From CAMBDR01 sp046597185 (lineage in GTDB: Bacteria; Pseudomonadota; Gammaproteobacteria; Burkholderiales; Burkholderiaceae_D): a stretch of DNA of 24,613 nucleotides. The DNA lies in assembly GCA_046597185.1 (NCBI GenBank), contig JBKJLF010000062.1, positions 1-24,613 of the forward strand, in the 5' to 3' direction. The stretch's first letter is position 1, and the number at the start of each line of letters is the position of its first letter. Below, one piece after another: positions 7,054 through 13,718 of the stretch. Made by a program: the position numbers and the translations under genes. The notes under the pieces are model-generated. The model was not told the origin of the DNA. It saw only the letters and a program-made list of their open reading frames with translations, and did not search any database.

Positions 7054-8786
7054 GAACCATTCAGCATCGTGGCCGGCACGCCGTGCTTGAGAAATTCGGC
7101 AAATTCGTCGGCACACATTGGCTTGTTCAAATAAAACCCCTGGACTGCGGAACAATGGCTTTTACAAAGGAAGGCAAGCTGCCTGTGTGTTTCAACGCCT
7201 TCCGCGATCACCTGATAGCGCAGGCTTTTCCCAATGCCGATGATGGCGTTGATGAGAATGTCGTCGTCTCCTGAGGCAATATCTCGTACAAATGATTGAT
7301 CGATTTTCATGGTATCGACCGGGAATCGCTTCAGGTAGTTCAAGCTGGAGTAGCCGGTGCCGAAATCATCGATCGAAATTCGAACGCCCATGGCTCTGAG
7401 TGCCTGAAGGGTCGTCGCGGTGCATTCGATACGTTTCATCAGCACGGTTTCCGTCAGTTCAAGTTCGAGATGCTGCGCCGGCAAACCCGTTTCCTTCAAC
7501 ACCGATTGCACATACGCCAGAAAATCGACACTCTCGAATTCATGTGCCGAAATATTCACCGCGATGATATTGAAAACCAGATTTTCATCCAGCCAGCGTT
7601 GCGCCTGGCGACATGCCTCTCGCAGCACCCACCTGCCGATTGCAACAATCGCGCCGCACTTTTCGGCAACCGGAATGAACCATGCCGGCAGCAGCAAGCC
7701 CCTGGTCGGATGGTGCCAGCGTATCAAGGATTCTGCACCCGTGACGGCACCTGTTTCAGGATCGATTTGCGCCTGATAAAACAGCACAAACTGTTGCTGG
7801 TCGAGCGCAGGCAAAAGGCTGGCCTCGAAGTCCTGACGCGCGATATCTTGAGCATGAATCTCCGGTCGATAAAATTCAACCATGTTTCGCCCATTTTCCT
7901 TCGCGTAATACATCGCTGCATCTGCATTGCGAATCAGCGTTTCTACATTGTCACCATCTTTCGGATAAATGCTGATTCCGATCGTGGCACCGATCTGAAG
8001 TTGATTGCCCTCGATGGTATAGGGTGCCGTCACGATTTCGCGGATTGCGTTAACCGTCAATCCAAGGGCTTTTTCTTGCGCCACCTCGGTCAACATCAGC
8101 ACGAATTCGTCGCCCCCGTGGCGGCTGACTGTATCGGTGTCGCGAATTGCGCTCTTGAGACGTTGCGCAACCGACTGCAACAACTGGTCGCCGATTGCGT
8201 GCCCCATCGAGTCGTTGACGATTTTGAAGCGGTCCAGATCCAGAAATAGCACTGCCAGTTGTGCATTGCGCCGTTTTGCAGAAGCAATCGCCTGCTCGAT
8301 TCGGTCGTGCAGTTGCATCCGGTTGGGCAAATTGGTCAGGAAATCGTGATTCGCCATATGGCTCATCACTTCTTTCGACCTTTCGATTTCCTCGGTCAGA
8401 ATTTGTGCGTGAATCGAGCCGATGATCAGGCGTTCATTTGCCTGTCTCAATTTGACGTTGAGGTCTTCCTGAGCGGCCTTGATCAACTGTGCATCCTGAT
8501 TTTCCAATTCCCTCTCCGTGGCTGAACCTTCGCGATGCAACGCCAGTTTTTCACGTCCGTGAACCGAGTCCTCACGTTCACGGACGGCACTTTCCCGCCA
8601 GAGATTGGCGTCCTCCCGCAAGTCTGCCGATTTCTCGCGGTTTTCTACCGCATCGTCAATCTTTGACGCCGACGCCTGATTGTGCCCGGATGCTTTTTTA
8701 TCGGTTACCTCAGCGCGGGGACGATGTTCAGTCGCGCCGCGCCGACGGTCCGCATCACCGGACGCGCGACGCTCAAGTGCCATCAT
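7050..8786 (-). CDS. Soluble GGDEF-EAL protein (c-di-GMP turnover) with heptad-repeat coiled-coil N-terminus
   Basis: 578 residues with no membrane segment or signal peptide, so cytoplasmic. Residues 1-45 are charged and probably disordered. Residues 49-97 form a strict seven-residue repeat with an Arg-Glu pair at positions 50, 57, 64, 71, 78, 85 and 92. A further helix (ANERLIIGSIHAQILTEEIE) leads into the GGDEF domain (about 145-315; SRHGGDEF with GGDEF at 224-228, intact, preceded by HDFLTNLPNR). The EAL domain (about 330-570) has ESL at 352-354 in place of EAL, then NISAHEF, LELTETVLM, DDFGTGYSSLNYLKRFP (from 473), KIDQSFV and IAEGVETHRQL. The residues for both c-di-GMP synthesis and hydrolysis appear present, so the net activity cannot be decided. 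Tandem ATGs occur at 8786 and 8783; GGGAG (8794-8790) is 4 and 7 bases away, slightly favouring the second. It is divergent from the KaiC-like operon. Confidence 0.94.
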   Translation of the reverse strand: MMALERRASGDADRRRGATEHRPRAEVTDKKASGHNQASASKIDDAVENREKSADLREDANLWRESAVREREDSVHGREKLALHREGSATERELENQDAQLIKAAQEDLNVKLRQANERLIIGSIHAQILTEEIERSKEVMSHMANHDFLTNLPNRMQLHDRIEQAIASAKRRNAQLAVLFLDLDRFKIVNDSMGHAIGDQLLQSVAQRLKSAIRDTDTVSRHGGDEFVLMLTEVAQEKALGLTVNAIREIVTAPYTIEGNQLQIGATIGISIYPKDGDNVETLIRNADAAMYYAKENGRNMVEFYRPEIHAQDIARQDFEASLLPALDQQQFVLFYQAQIDPETGAVTGAESLIRWHHPTRGLLLPAWFIPVAEKCGAIVAIGRWVLREACRQAQRWLDENLVFNIIAVNISAHEFESVDFLAYVQSVLKETGLPAQHLELELTETVLMKRIECTATTLQALRAMGVRISIDDFGTGYSSLNYLKRFPVDTMKIDQSFVRDIASGDDDILINAIIGIGKSLRYQVIAEGVETHRQLAFLCKSHCSAVQGFYLNKPMCADEFAEFLKHGVPATMLNGS

Positions 8787-8836
8787 CGCTCTCCCAGGTT
8801 GGGTTGAAAGGAATGGGGCTTGCAGATCGTTTTTGT

Positions 8837-8867
8837 TTCAGCAGATTCATTGATTCAGCAGATTCAT
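8837..8867 (+). repeat. 14-base direct repeat
   Basis: ttcagcagattcat occurs exactly at 8837-8850 and 8854-8867, separated by tga. It lies about 50 bases upstream of the GGDEF-EAL start and could be a paired operator or simply a slippage product. Confidence 0.8.
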
Positions 8868-8966
8868 AGATTTCAGGTTGTGCGCAAAAAACTGTCGTTC
8901 GGACAGGGCTGGAGGTTGGCCTAAAAAATACGAGAGCAGTTCACTATATCCGTCGGTTCCCTCGTT

Positions 8967-9068
8967 ATCTGTGCGCCAGGACACATAAGCCATTGAGGTA
9001 GGAGTACCCAAGACTTGATGCGCCCCCCACCCCTTGCAGTACTTGCCTATGTGTTTTGGCGCACAGAT
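8967..9068. repeat. 23-base imperfect inverted repeat, 56-base spacer
   Basis: The left arm (8967-8989) begins ATCTGTGCGCCA. The reverse complement of the right arm (9046-9068) begins identically, and 20 of 23 positions match overall. The two arms end in the same ATCTGTGCGCCA motif facing outward, as the termini of a miniature inverted-repeat element would; alternatively the RNA would fold into a long stem-loop. I see no target-site duplication and no transposase fragment. Confidence 0.7.
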
Positions 9069-9179
9069 CGCATGGCGCTTTGGGATTAGTCTGCATGTTA
9101 ATCGACAGGATTCAATTTGAGAAATCTCCAAGATAGTAATTACCAATAAATCGACAAGCGGCGGCACATTTTTCGTGGC

Positions 9180-9202
9180 GATTCGTTGGTGGATTCGTTG
9201 GT
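9180..9202 (+). repeat. 11-base direct repeat upstream of the small-protein/KaiC-like operon
   Basis: gattcgttggt occurs at 9180-9190 and 9192-9202 (period 12), ending about 22 bases before the first start codon of the operon. It could be a regulatory half-site pair; its function is unknown. Confidence 0.75.
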
Positions 9203-9224
9203 CAACCATGGGAACGGGTGAAAA

Positions 9225-9677
9225 ATGGAAGGCCGAGAAATGGAAGACCTAGAAAGCCATTGGATTGTAGCGAGCCTGGAGGCGCGCGTAAAACAAGGAA
9301 CGCAAGGAGCGGATGCTGCGCAGATCGCTGACGTGGTTGTTTCAACCTGGAATTTAATTGAAACGATTCTAAGTCCCCTTATCGGGCAGACAGGCACCTC
9401 CTCGCTTTACCAGCGCGGCCTTTTTCTTGTCGGTCGGGTTTATCCATGGCTGGCGAATGAATATGTCAGTATCGAATCGCCGATGAATTTGGATGCACTA
9501 AAAAGCGTGCTCATGAAGCAAGGTGCGGCGGGTGCCGCCGCGGGTGGTGGCACATTTTTGCAGATATTTTACGAGTTGCTGATCGGCCAGATCGGCTTTG
9601 AATTAACCGAGACCTTACTTCGCTCCGTGTTGGAAAATAATTTACGCGGTTCGTCCGCGCGGGAAACTTCACCATGA
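9225..9677 (+). CDS. Uncharacterised small protein, translationally coupled to the KaiC-like ATPase
   Basis: 150 residues from the ATG at 9225; an ATG at 9240 (codon 6) with AAGG upstream is an equally possible start. I do not recognise a named family. The protein looks mainly helical, with one glycine/alanine-rich hinge (GAAGAAAGGG, about 105-113). Two similar segments, LSPLIGQTGTSSLYQRGLFLV (about 49-69) and ELLIGQIGFELTETLLRSVL (about 119-138), share an LIGQ.G..xL pattern and may reflect an internal duplication. No signal peptide, membrane helix or metal-binding motif is evident. Its stop codon overlaps the start of the KaiC-like gene (ATGA, 9674-9677), so the two are probably made together. 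A role as partner, adaptor or sensor for that ATPase is inference from this coupling alone. Confidence 0.78.
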   Translation: MEGREMEDLESHWIVASLEARVKQGTQGADAAQIADVVVSTWNLIETILSPLIGQTGTSSLYQRGLFLVGRVYPWLANEYVSIESPMNLDALKSVLMKQGAAGAAAGGGTFLQIFYELLIGQIGFELTETLLRSVLENNLRGSSARETSP

Positions 9678-11128
9678 CAAGCAACATGACAATTAATTCT
9701 TTGGCCACCGGTGTGCCTGGCCTTGACGATGTGCTCGGTGGCGGACTGCCGGAACTGTCATTCAACCTGATTGCGGGTCGGCCAGGTTGCGGTAAAACCA
9801 TACTGGCGCACCAAATAATGTTTTCGCTAGCCACGCCAGAGCGCCCCGCACTGTATATTACGGTGCTGGCGGAGCCACCTTTGAAAATGCTGCGCCATCA
9901 GCAGCAGTTCAAGTTTTTCGACGTCAACATGATCAACCGCTCGGTTCGATTCGTCAATCTGACCGAGGAAGCCTTGGCCGATGACCTCGACCAGATGCTT
10001 AGCCGAATCGCCGCCGAGGTGCAGATGCACGCTCCGACCTTCGTCTTCATTGACTCCTTTCGTTCCATGATGCTCGCCAGCACAGCGGAAAATAAGATAC
10101 AGAAATTTCTCCAGCGTCTGGCTACGCTGATGACGAACTGGCAGGCAACCACCTTCCTGATCGGCGAGTATGTAAACGAAGCTGAAGCCGGACCCAACTC
10201 GGCGTTTACCGTGGCCGATGGTCTCATCTGGCTGCGTCAGAGCGTCGAGCGTAATTCGGTGGTTCGCAAAATGGAAATTCTGAAAATGCGCGCCCAACCA
10301 TCGCTGCCCGGCCTGCATTCGTTCCGTATCGATGCGTCCGGCATCAAGGTGTTCGCGCCTGCTTTCGCCGCCGTCGGGCGAGCCTCATCCGAAGAGCGTG
10401 AATTGCCCGATATTCGCCTGCGGATGGGCGTGCTGCTGCTGGATGACATGCTGGGCGGCGGCTTGCCGCGTGGATATTCGTTGCTGGTTGCTGGCCCTTC
10501 CGGTTCGGGCAAGAGCATTCTGGCTGCGGCTTTTCTGGCAGAAGGCGCGCGCTGCGGCGAAACGGGCGTCATCGCCGCGTTTGAGCAGCACCCCAACCGA
10601 TTGCGCAAACGCGAAATCGCCGATCTGATAAAAAGTGGACGGATTGCCTTGGTGGACACGAGCGCGCCCGATCTTTCAATTGACGAGATTTTGCTGTTGC
10701 TGCTGATCGAAATTCGTCGGCTTAAGGCTACCCGTGTTGTGATCGATTCGCTATCGGGCTTTGAGCTTACCCTGGCACCCACGTTTCGTGAGGATTTCCG
10801 CGAATCCATGCTTCGTTTGGTCAAGACCCTGACAGGCGAAGGCGTCACCGTGCTGATGACGTCGGAACTTGAGGATCGCTATACCGACCTGCGCTTCAGT
10901 CCTTACGGCACAGCATTTCTGACCGATGCGATCATCGTTCAGCGCTATATCGAGCTCGGCAGCCGGTTGCAGCGCGTCATCGCGGTGGTGAAAGTGCGAG
11001 GGAGTAAGCATTCGAATGAATTACGCCAGTTCAGCATCGATGACAATGGCATTCAGATTGGCGAGATGCTATCTGATCAAGAAGGATTGCTCATGGGGAA
11101 GCCGACGAAAAAGCGCGATGCAAACTGA
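9674..11128 (+). CDS. KaiC-like two-domain RecA-family ATPase
   Basis: 484 residues with two RecA/KaiC modules in tandem, each opening with TGVPGLDDVLGGGLP- or MGVLLLDDMLGGGLP-like motifs. Module 1: Walker A GRPGCGKT (35-42), Walker B VFIDS (D127). Module 2: Walker A GPSGSGKS (274-281), Walker B VVIDS (D358). The paired glutamates that follow Walker A in cyanobacterial KaiC are altered: LAEPP in module 1 (E67 kept, its neighbour Ala) and FEQHP in module 2 (E304 kept, its neighbour Gln). The phosphorylation-site region reads SPYGTAFLTD (409-418), with Ala and Phe where cyanobacterial KaiC has Ser431 and Thr432. The C-terminus keeps KVRGSKHSNELRQF, a KaiC signature. It is therefore probably an ATPase switch rather than an autophosphorylating clock protein (inference). 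It overlaps the small upstream gene by four bases. No kaiA or kaiB is nearby. Confidence 0.92.
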   Translation: MTSNMTINSLATGVPGLDDVLGGGLPELSFNLIAGRPGCGKTILAHQIMFSLATPERPALYITVLAEPPLKMLRHQQQFKFFDVNMINRSVRFVNLTEEALADDLDQMLSRIAAEVQMHAPTFVFIDSFRSMMLASTAENKIQKFLQRLATLMTNWQATTFLIGEYVNEAEAGPNSAFTVADGLIWLRQSVERNSVVRKMEILKMRAQPSLPGLHSFRIDASGIKVFAPAFAAVGRASSEERELPDIRLRMGVLLLDDMLGGGLPRGYSLLVAGPSGSGKSILAAAFLAEGARCGETGVIAAFEQHPNRLRKREIADLIKSGRIALVDTSAPDLSIDEILLLLLIEIRRLKATRVVIDSLSGFELTLAPTFREDFRESMLRLVKTLTGEGVTVLMTSELEDRYTDLRFSPYGTAFLTDAIIVQRYIELGSRLQRVIAVVKVRGSKHSNELRQFSIDDNGIQIGEMLSDQEGLLMGKPTKKRDAN

Positions 11129-11137
11129 CCATCAATC

Positions 11138-12967
11138 TCACTCCACCGTCACCGACTTCGCCAAATTCCTCGGCTTATCCACATCCGTCCCCCTCGCCAG
11201 GGCCGTATGGTAAGCCAGCAACTGCAAAGCCACCACATGCAAAATCGGTGAAAGCATGCCGTAGTGCTCCGGCAAACGGATCACATGCACGCCTTCACTC
11301 GGGGTAATCTGCGAATCCACATCCGCAAACACATACAAATGTCCACCGCGCGCGCGTACTTCCTGCATGTTCGACTTCAATTTTTCGATCAAGGCATCAT
11401 TCGGTGCCACCGTCACCACCGGCATTTCTTCCGTTACCAAGGCTAGCGGGCCATGTTTCAATTCCCCTGCCGGGTAGGCTTCGGCATGAATATATGAAAT
11501 TTCCTTGAGCTTCAACGCCCCTTCCAGCGCAATCGGGTAATGCATGCCGCGCCCCAAAAACAGCGCGTTTTCTTTGCGCGCAAATTCATCAGCCCAGCCA
11601 ATAATTTGCGGTTCCAGCGCCAATACCGCGCTAATAGCCACCGGCAAATGGCGCATCGCTTTCAAGTGCTCGGCTTCTTGCTCATCACTCAAACGCCCCT
11701 TCACCTGCGCCATGGCGAGCGCCAGCAAAAAAAGCGCCGCCAACTGTGTGGTAAAGGCCTTGGTCGAAGCCACTCCCACTTCCACCCCAGCGCGGGTGAT
11801 GTAGGCCAGTGCGCACTCGCGCACCATCGCGCTGCTCGCGACATTGCACACGGTCAGCGTATGCGCCATGCCCAGCCCCCGCGCATGCTTGAGCGCGGCC
11901 AGCGTGTCGGCGGTTTCGCCACTTTGCGAAATCGTCACCACCAGCGCATTCGGATTGGGCACGCTGTCGCGGTAACGGTATTCGCTGGCAATTTCCACAT
12001 TCACCGGCACTTTGGCAATCGATTCAATCCAATACTTGGCCGTCAAACCAGCATAGTAACTGGTGCCGCAAGCGAGTATCAGCAAAGAATCACATTGCTT
12101 GAAAATGCCATGTGCGCCATCACCAAACAATTCCGGCATGATGCTGGTAACGCCTTCCAGCGTATCGCTAATTGCACGCGGCTGCTCGAAAATCTCTTTT
12201 TGCATATAGTGGCGATACGGCCCCAATTCCGCCGCGCCCGTATGCGCATGCACGGTTTTGACCGCACGCTCGACCCGCTTGCCGTTTTGGTCCAGCACCC
12301 ACACCCCTTGTAGTTGCAAATCCACCACATCGCCTTCTTCCAGATACATGATTTGGTCGGTGGTGCCGGCAATCGCCATCGCGTCCGAGGCCAAAAAGTT
12401 TTCGCCCTTGCCAATGCCAACAATCAAAGGCGAGCCTAAGCGTGCGCCAATGATGCGGTGCGGCTCGTCGCGGCAAAATACCGCAATCGCAAACGCGCCA
12501 TGCAAACGCTGCACGGTTTGCTGTACCGCCTCCAATAAATCACCCTGATACAAATGGTCGATCATATGCGTGATGACTTCGGTATCGGTTTGGCTTTGAA
12601 ACACATAACCCAGGCCCGTTAGCTCGGCGCGCAGTTGCTCGTGGTTTTCGATAATGCCGTTATGCACCAGGCCAATGCGCGCGTTGTCTTCGTTCGGCGA
12701 AAAGTGCGGGTGCGCATTGCGCGATATGGGTGCGCCATGGGTGGCCCAGCGCGTGTGCGCAATGCCGGAAAAACCAAAGAGGCCTGCTTGCTCGATTTCT
12801 TGCGCCAGGGTGGCCACGCGGGAAGTGGAGCGCGCACGCTGCAAGCGCCCATCCGCATGCACGGCGATGCCGCAAGAATCATAACCCCGATATTCCAGGC
12901 GCTTCAAACCCTCTAACAAAACCGGGGTGATATTGCGTTGCGCGATTGCGCCGACGATGCCACACAT
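11138..12967 (-). CDS. glmS: Glutamine--fructose-6-phosphate aminotransferase (isomerizing)
   Basis: Catalyses the first step of UDP-GlcNAc synthesis in the cytoplasm: fructose-6-phosphate plus glutamine give glucosamine-6-phosphate and glutamate, feeding peptidoglycan and LPS. The length of 609 residues matches the usual bacterial enzyme. The N-terminal glutaminase begins MCGIVGAIAQ, with Cys2 as the nucleophile after Met removal, followed by LKRLEYRGYDSCGIAV and the HTRWATHG motif. Two SIS sugar-isomerase domains follow (LACGTSYYAGL, VTISQSGETADTLAAL, STKAFTTQLAAL, then FLGRGMHYPIALEGALKLKEISYIHAEAYPAGELKHGPLAL). The C-terminus ends in the conserved DVDKPRNLAKSVTVE. GCGAGG lies just before the start and AT-rich direct repeats lie upstream. 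The gene converges on the KaiC-like gene with only 9 bases between stops. Its usual neighbour glmU is absent here. Confidence 0.98.
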   Translation of the reverse strand: MCGIVGAIAQRNITPVLLEGLKRLEYRGYDSCGIAVHADGRLQRARSTSRVATLAQEIEQAGLFGFSGIAHTRWATHGAPISRNAHPHFSPNEDNARIGLVHNGIIENHEQLRAELTGLGYVFQSQTDTEVITHMIDHLYQGDLLEAVQQTVQRLHGAFAIAVFCRDEPHRIIGARLGSPLIVGIGKGENFLASDAMAIAGTTDQIMYLEEGDVVDLQLQGVWVLDQNGKRVERAVKTVHAHTGAAELGPYRHYMQKEIFEQPRAISDTLEGVTSIMPELFGDGAHGIFKQCDSLLILACGTSYYAGLTAKYWIESIAKVPVNVEIASEYRYRDSVPNPNALVVTISQSGETADTLAALKHARGLGMAHTLTVCNVASSAMVRECALAYITRAGVEVGVASTKAFTTQLAALFLLALAMAQVKGRLSDEQEAEHLKAMRHLPVAISAVLALEPQIIGWADEFARKENALFLGRGMHYPIALEGALKLKEISYIHAEAYPAGELKHGPLALVTEEMPVVTVAPNDALIEKLKSNMQEVRARGGHLYVFADVDSQITPSEGVHVIRLPEHYGMLSPILHVVALQLLAYHTALARGTDVDKPRNLAKSVTVE

Positions 12968-12999
12968 GAAAACCTCGCAAAAAAATTGAATTAATGACT

Positions 13000-13029
13000 T
13001 GAATTGAAGTAAATTAATGAATTGAAGTA
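13000..13029. repeat. 12-base direct repeat in the AT-rich leader of glmS
   Basis: tgaattgaagta occurs exactly at 13000-13011 and 13018-13029 (period 18), with attaatga flanking each copy on its left. It lies 33-62 bases upstream of the glmS start, so it may form part of the promoter or leader. No known operator is recognised. Confidence 0.7.
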
Positions 13030-13102
13030 GTCATCGTAATCGAGTCGGAATGAAATCAGCTTCTTTTCTATCTTGCGTAGCAAATTTGAGACAGTTATGT
13101 TG

Positions 13103-13300
13103 TTATGATGCCTTGGCTGATGCGCTGACCGAGGCCGGTGCTGATGTTGGCGTGCTGGCAGGTGCGGCGGGAGCGCCAGGAGCGGATATTGGCGTGGGCT
13201 TGCCCGGTAAAAACAAAGGGCCTTTTTGGCCACAGGCAGCAAGTTGGCTCAATACCAGGCCAGAAAGTAGGGCCAATAGCAAGGATGTGATCAGGTTCAC
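13103..13300 (-). CDS. lptM: LPS translocon maturation chaperone LptM-type small lipoprotein
   Basis: 65 residues starting at GTG (13300); an in-frame stop six codons upstream rules out a longer ATG form. A hydrophobic signal segment (3-20) leads to the lipobox LAAC with Cys23, followed by GQKGPLFLPG, the invariant signature of the LptM (formerly YifL) family. In E. coli this family assists maturation of the LptD/LptE LPS export complex at the outer membrane. The rest is a low-complexity Ala/Pro/Ser tail, typical of beta-proteobacterial members. It is divergent from cyaY, the classical arrangement. The usual downstream gene lysA is not present; glmS follows in the same direction after 135 bases. 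Confidence 0.9.
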   Translation of the reverse strand: MNLITSLLLALLSGLVLSQLAACGQKGPLFLPGKPTPISAPGAPAAPASTPTSAPASVSASAKAS

Positions 13301-13345
13301 GATTAGAATACCGAATGGGTTAATTGAATAGATCGGGAGTGTAGC

Positions 13346-13693
13346 ATGAAAGAATCAGAATTTTTAGCCTTGGCCGAAGCAAGCCTCGACGCAATTGAAG
13401 CCCAACTCGATCTGGCCTGCGATGAAACCGATCTGGATGTCGAATGTAGCCGTAGTGGCAATGTGCTGGAAATAGAATGCCTGGCCAGCCATAGCAAAAT
13501 CATCGTCAATAGCCAAGCCGCGATGCAAGAACTATGGGTCGCAGCCAAAGCGGGCGGCTTCCATTATCGCCACGACGGCCAAGCCTGGCTCAATACCCGT
13601 GATAATTCCGAATTGTTTGCCGCCTTGTCGCACATGGTGAGCGCGCAAGCCCAAGAACAGGTGGTGCTGCGCGCACCCAAAAGGCGCGGCTGA
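13346..13693 (+). CDS. cyaY: Iron-sulfur cluster assembly frataxin CyaY
   Basis: 115 residues, close to the usual 105-110. It has the frataxin pattern: an acidic first helix (ESEFLALAEASLDAIEAQLDLACDETDLDVECSR; iron-binding acidic ridge), then VLEIEC, KIIVNSQAAMQELWVAAKAGGFHYRHDG, and W in QAWLNTRD, with a C-terminal helix. Bacterial CyaY binds iron and modulates IscS/IscU cluster assembly in the cytoplasm. A good Shine-Dalgarno (GGGAG, at about 13334) precedes the ATG. It is divergent from lptM and convergent with mrcA, 25 bases apart. Confidence 0.95.
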   Translation: MKESEFLALAEASLDAIEAQLDLACDETDLDVECSRSGNVLEIECLASHSKIIVNSQAAMQELWVAAKAGGFHYRHDGQAWLNTRDNSELFAALSHMVSAQAQEQVVLRAPKRRG

Positions 13694-13718
13694 TACTGAC
13701 AATACCGCCCCAATATCA

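Larger units (their letters stand above)
8787..9224. other. 438-base divergent intergenic region with inverted and direct repeats
   Basis: Lies between the GGDEF-EAL gene (-) and the operon with the KaiC-like ATPase (+), so it should hold promoters for both. Visible structure: a 14-base direct repeat (8837-8867), a 23-base imperfect inverted repeat (8967-8989 and 9046-9068), and an 11-base direct repeat (9180-9202). I could not identify a convincing sigma-70 promoter. A 120-codon minus-strand frame spans 8847-9209 but has no Shine-Dalgarno or family resemblance, so I do not call it a gene. Confidence 0.6.

Noticed and set aside
7296..8249. 317-codon open frame on the plus strand
   Set aside because: Antisense to the GGDEF-EAL gene, whose catalytic motifs are unmistakable; no ribosome-binding site or domain in the antisense product.
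8837..9202. CRISPR-like array from the short repeats
   Set aside because: There are only two copies of each unit, spacers are 1-3 bases, and no cas genes are present.
8847..9209. 120-codon minus-strand frame in the gap between the GGDEF-EAL gene and the operon with the KaiC-like ATPase
   Set aside because: No Shine-Dalgarno, no family resemblance, and it runs through both arms of the inverted repeat and the direct repeats; more likely non-coding.
11540..12313. 257-codon open frame on the plus strand
   Set aside because: Antisense to glmS; composition rich in His, Arg and Gln with no recognisable motif.
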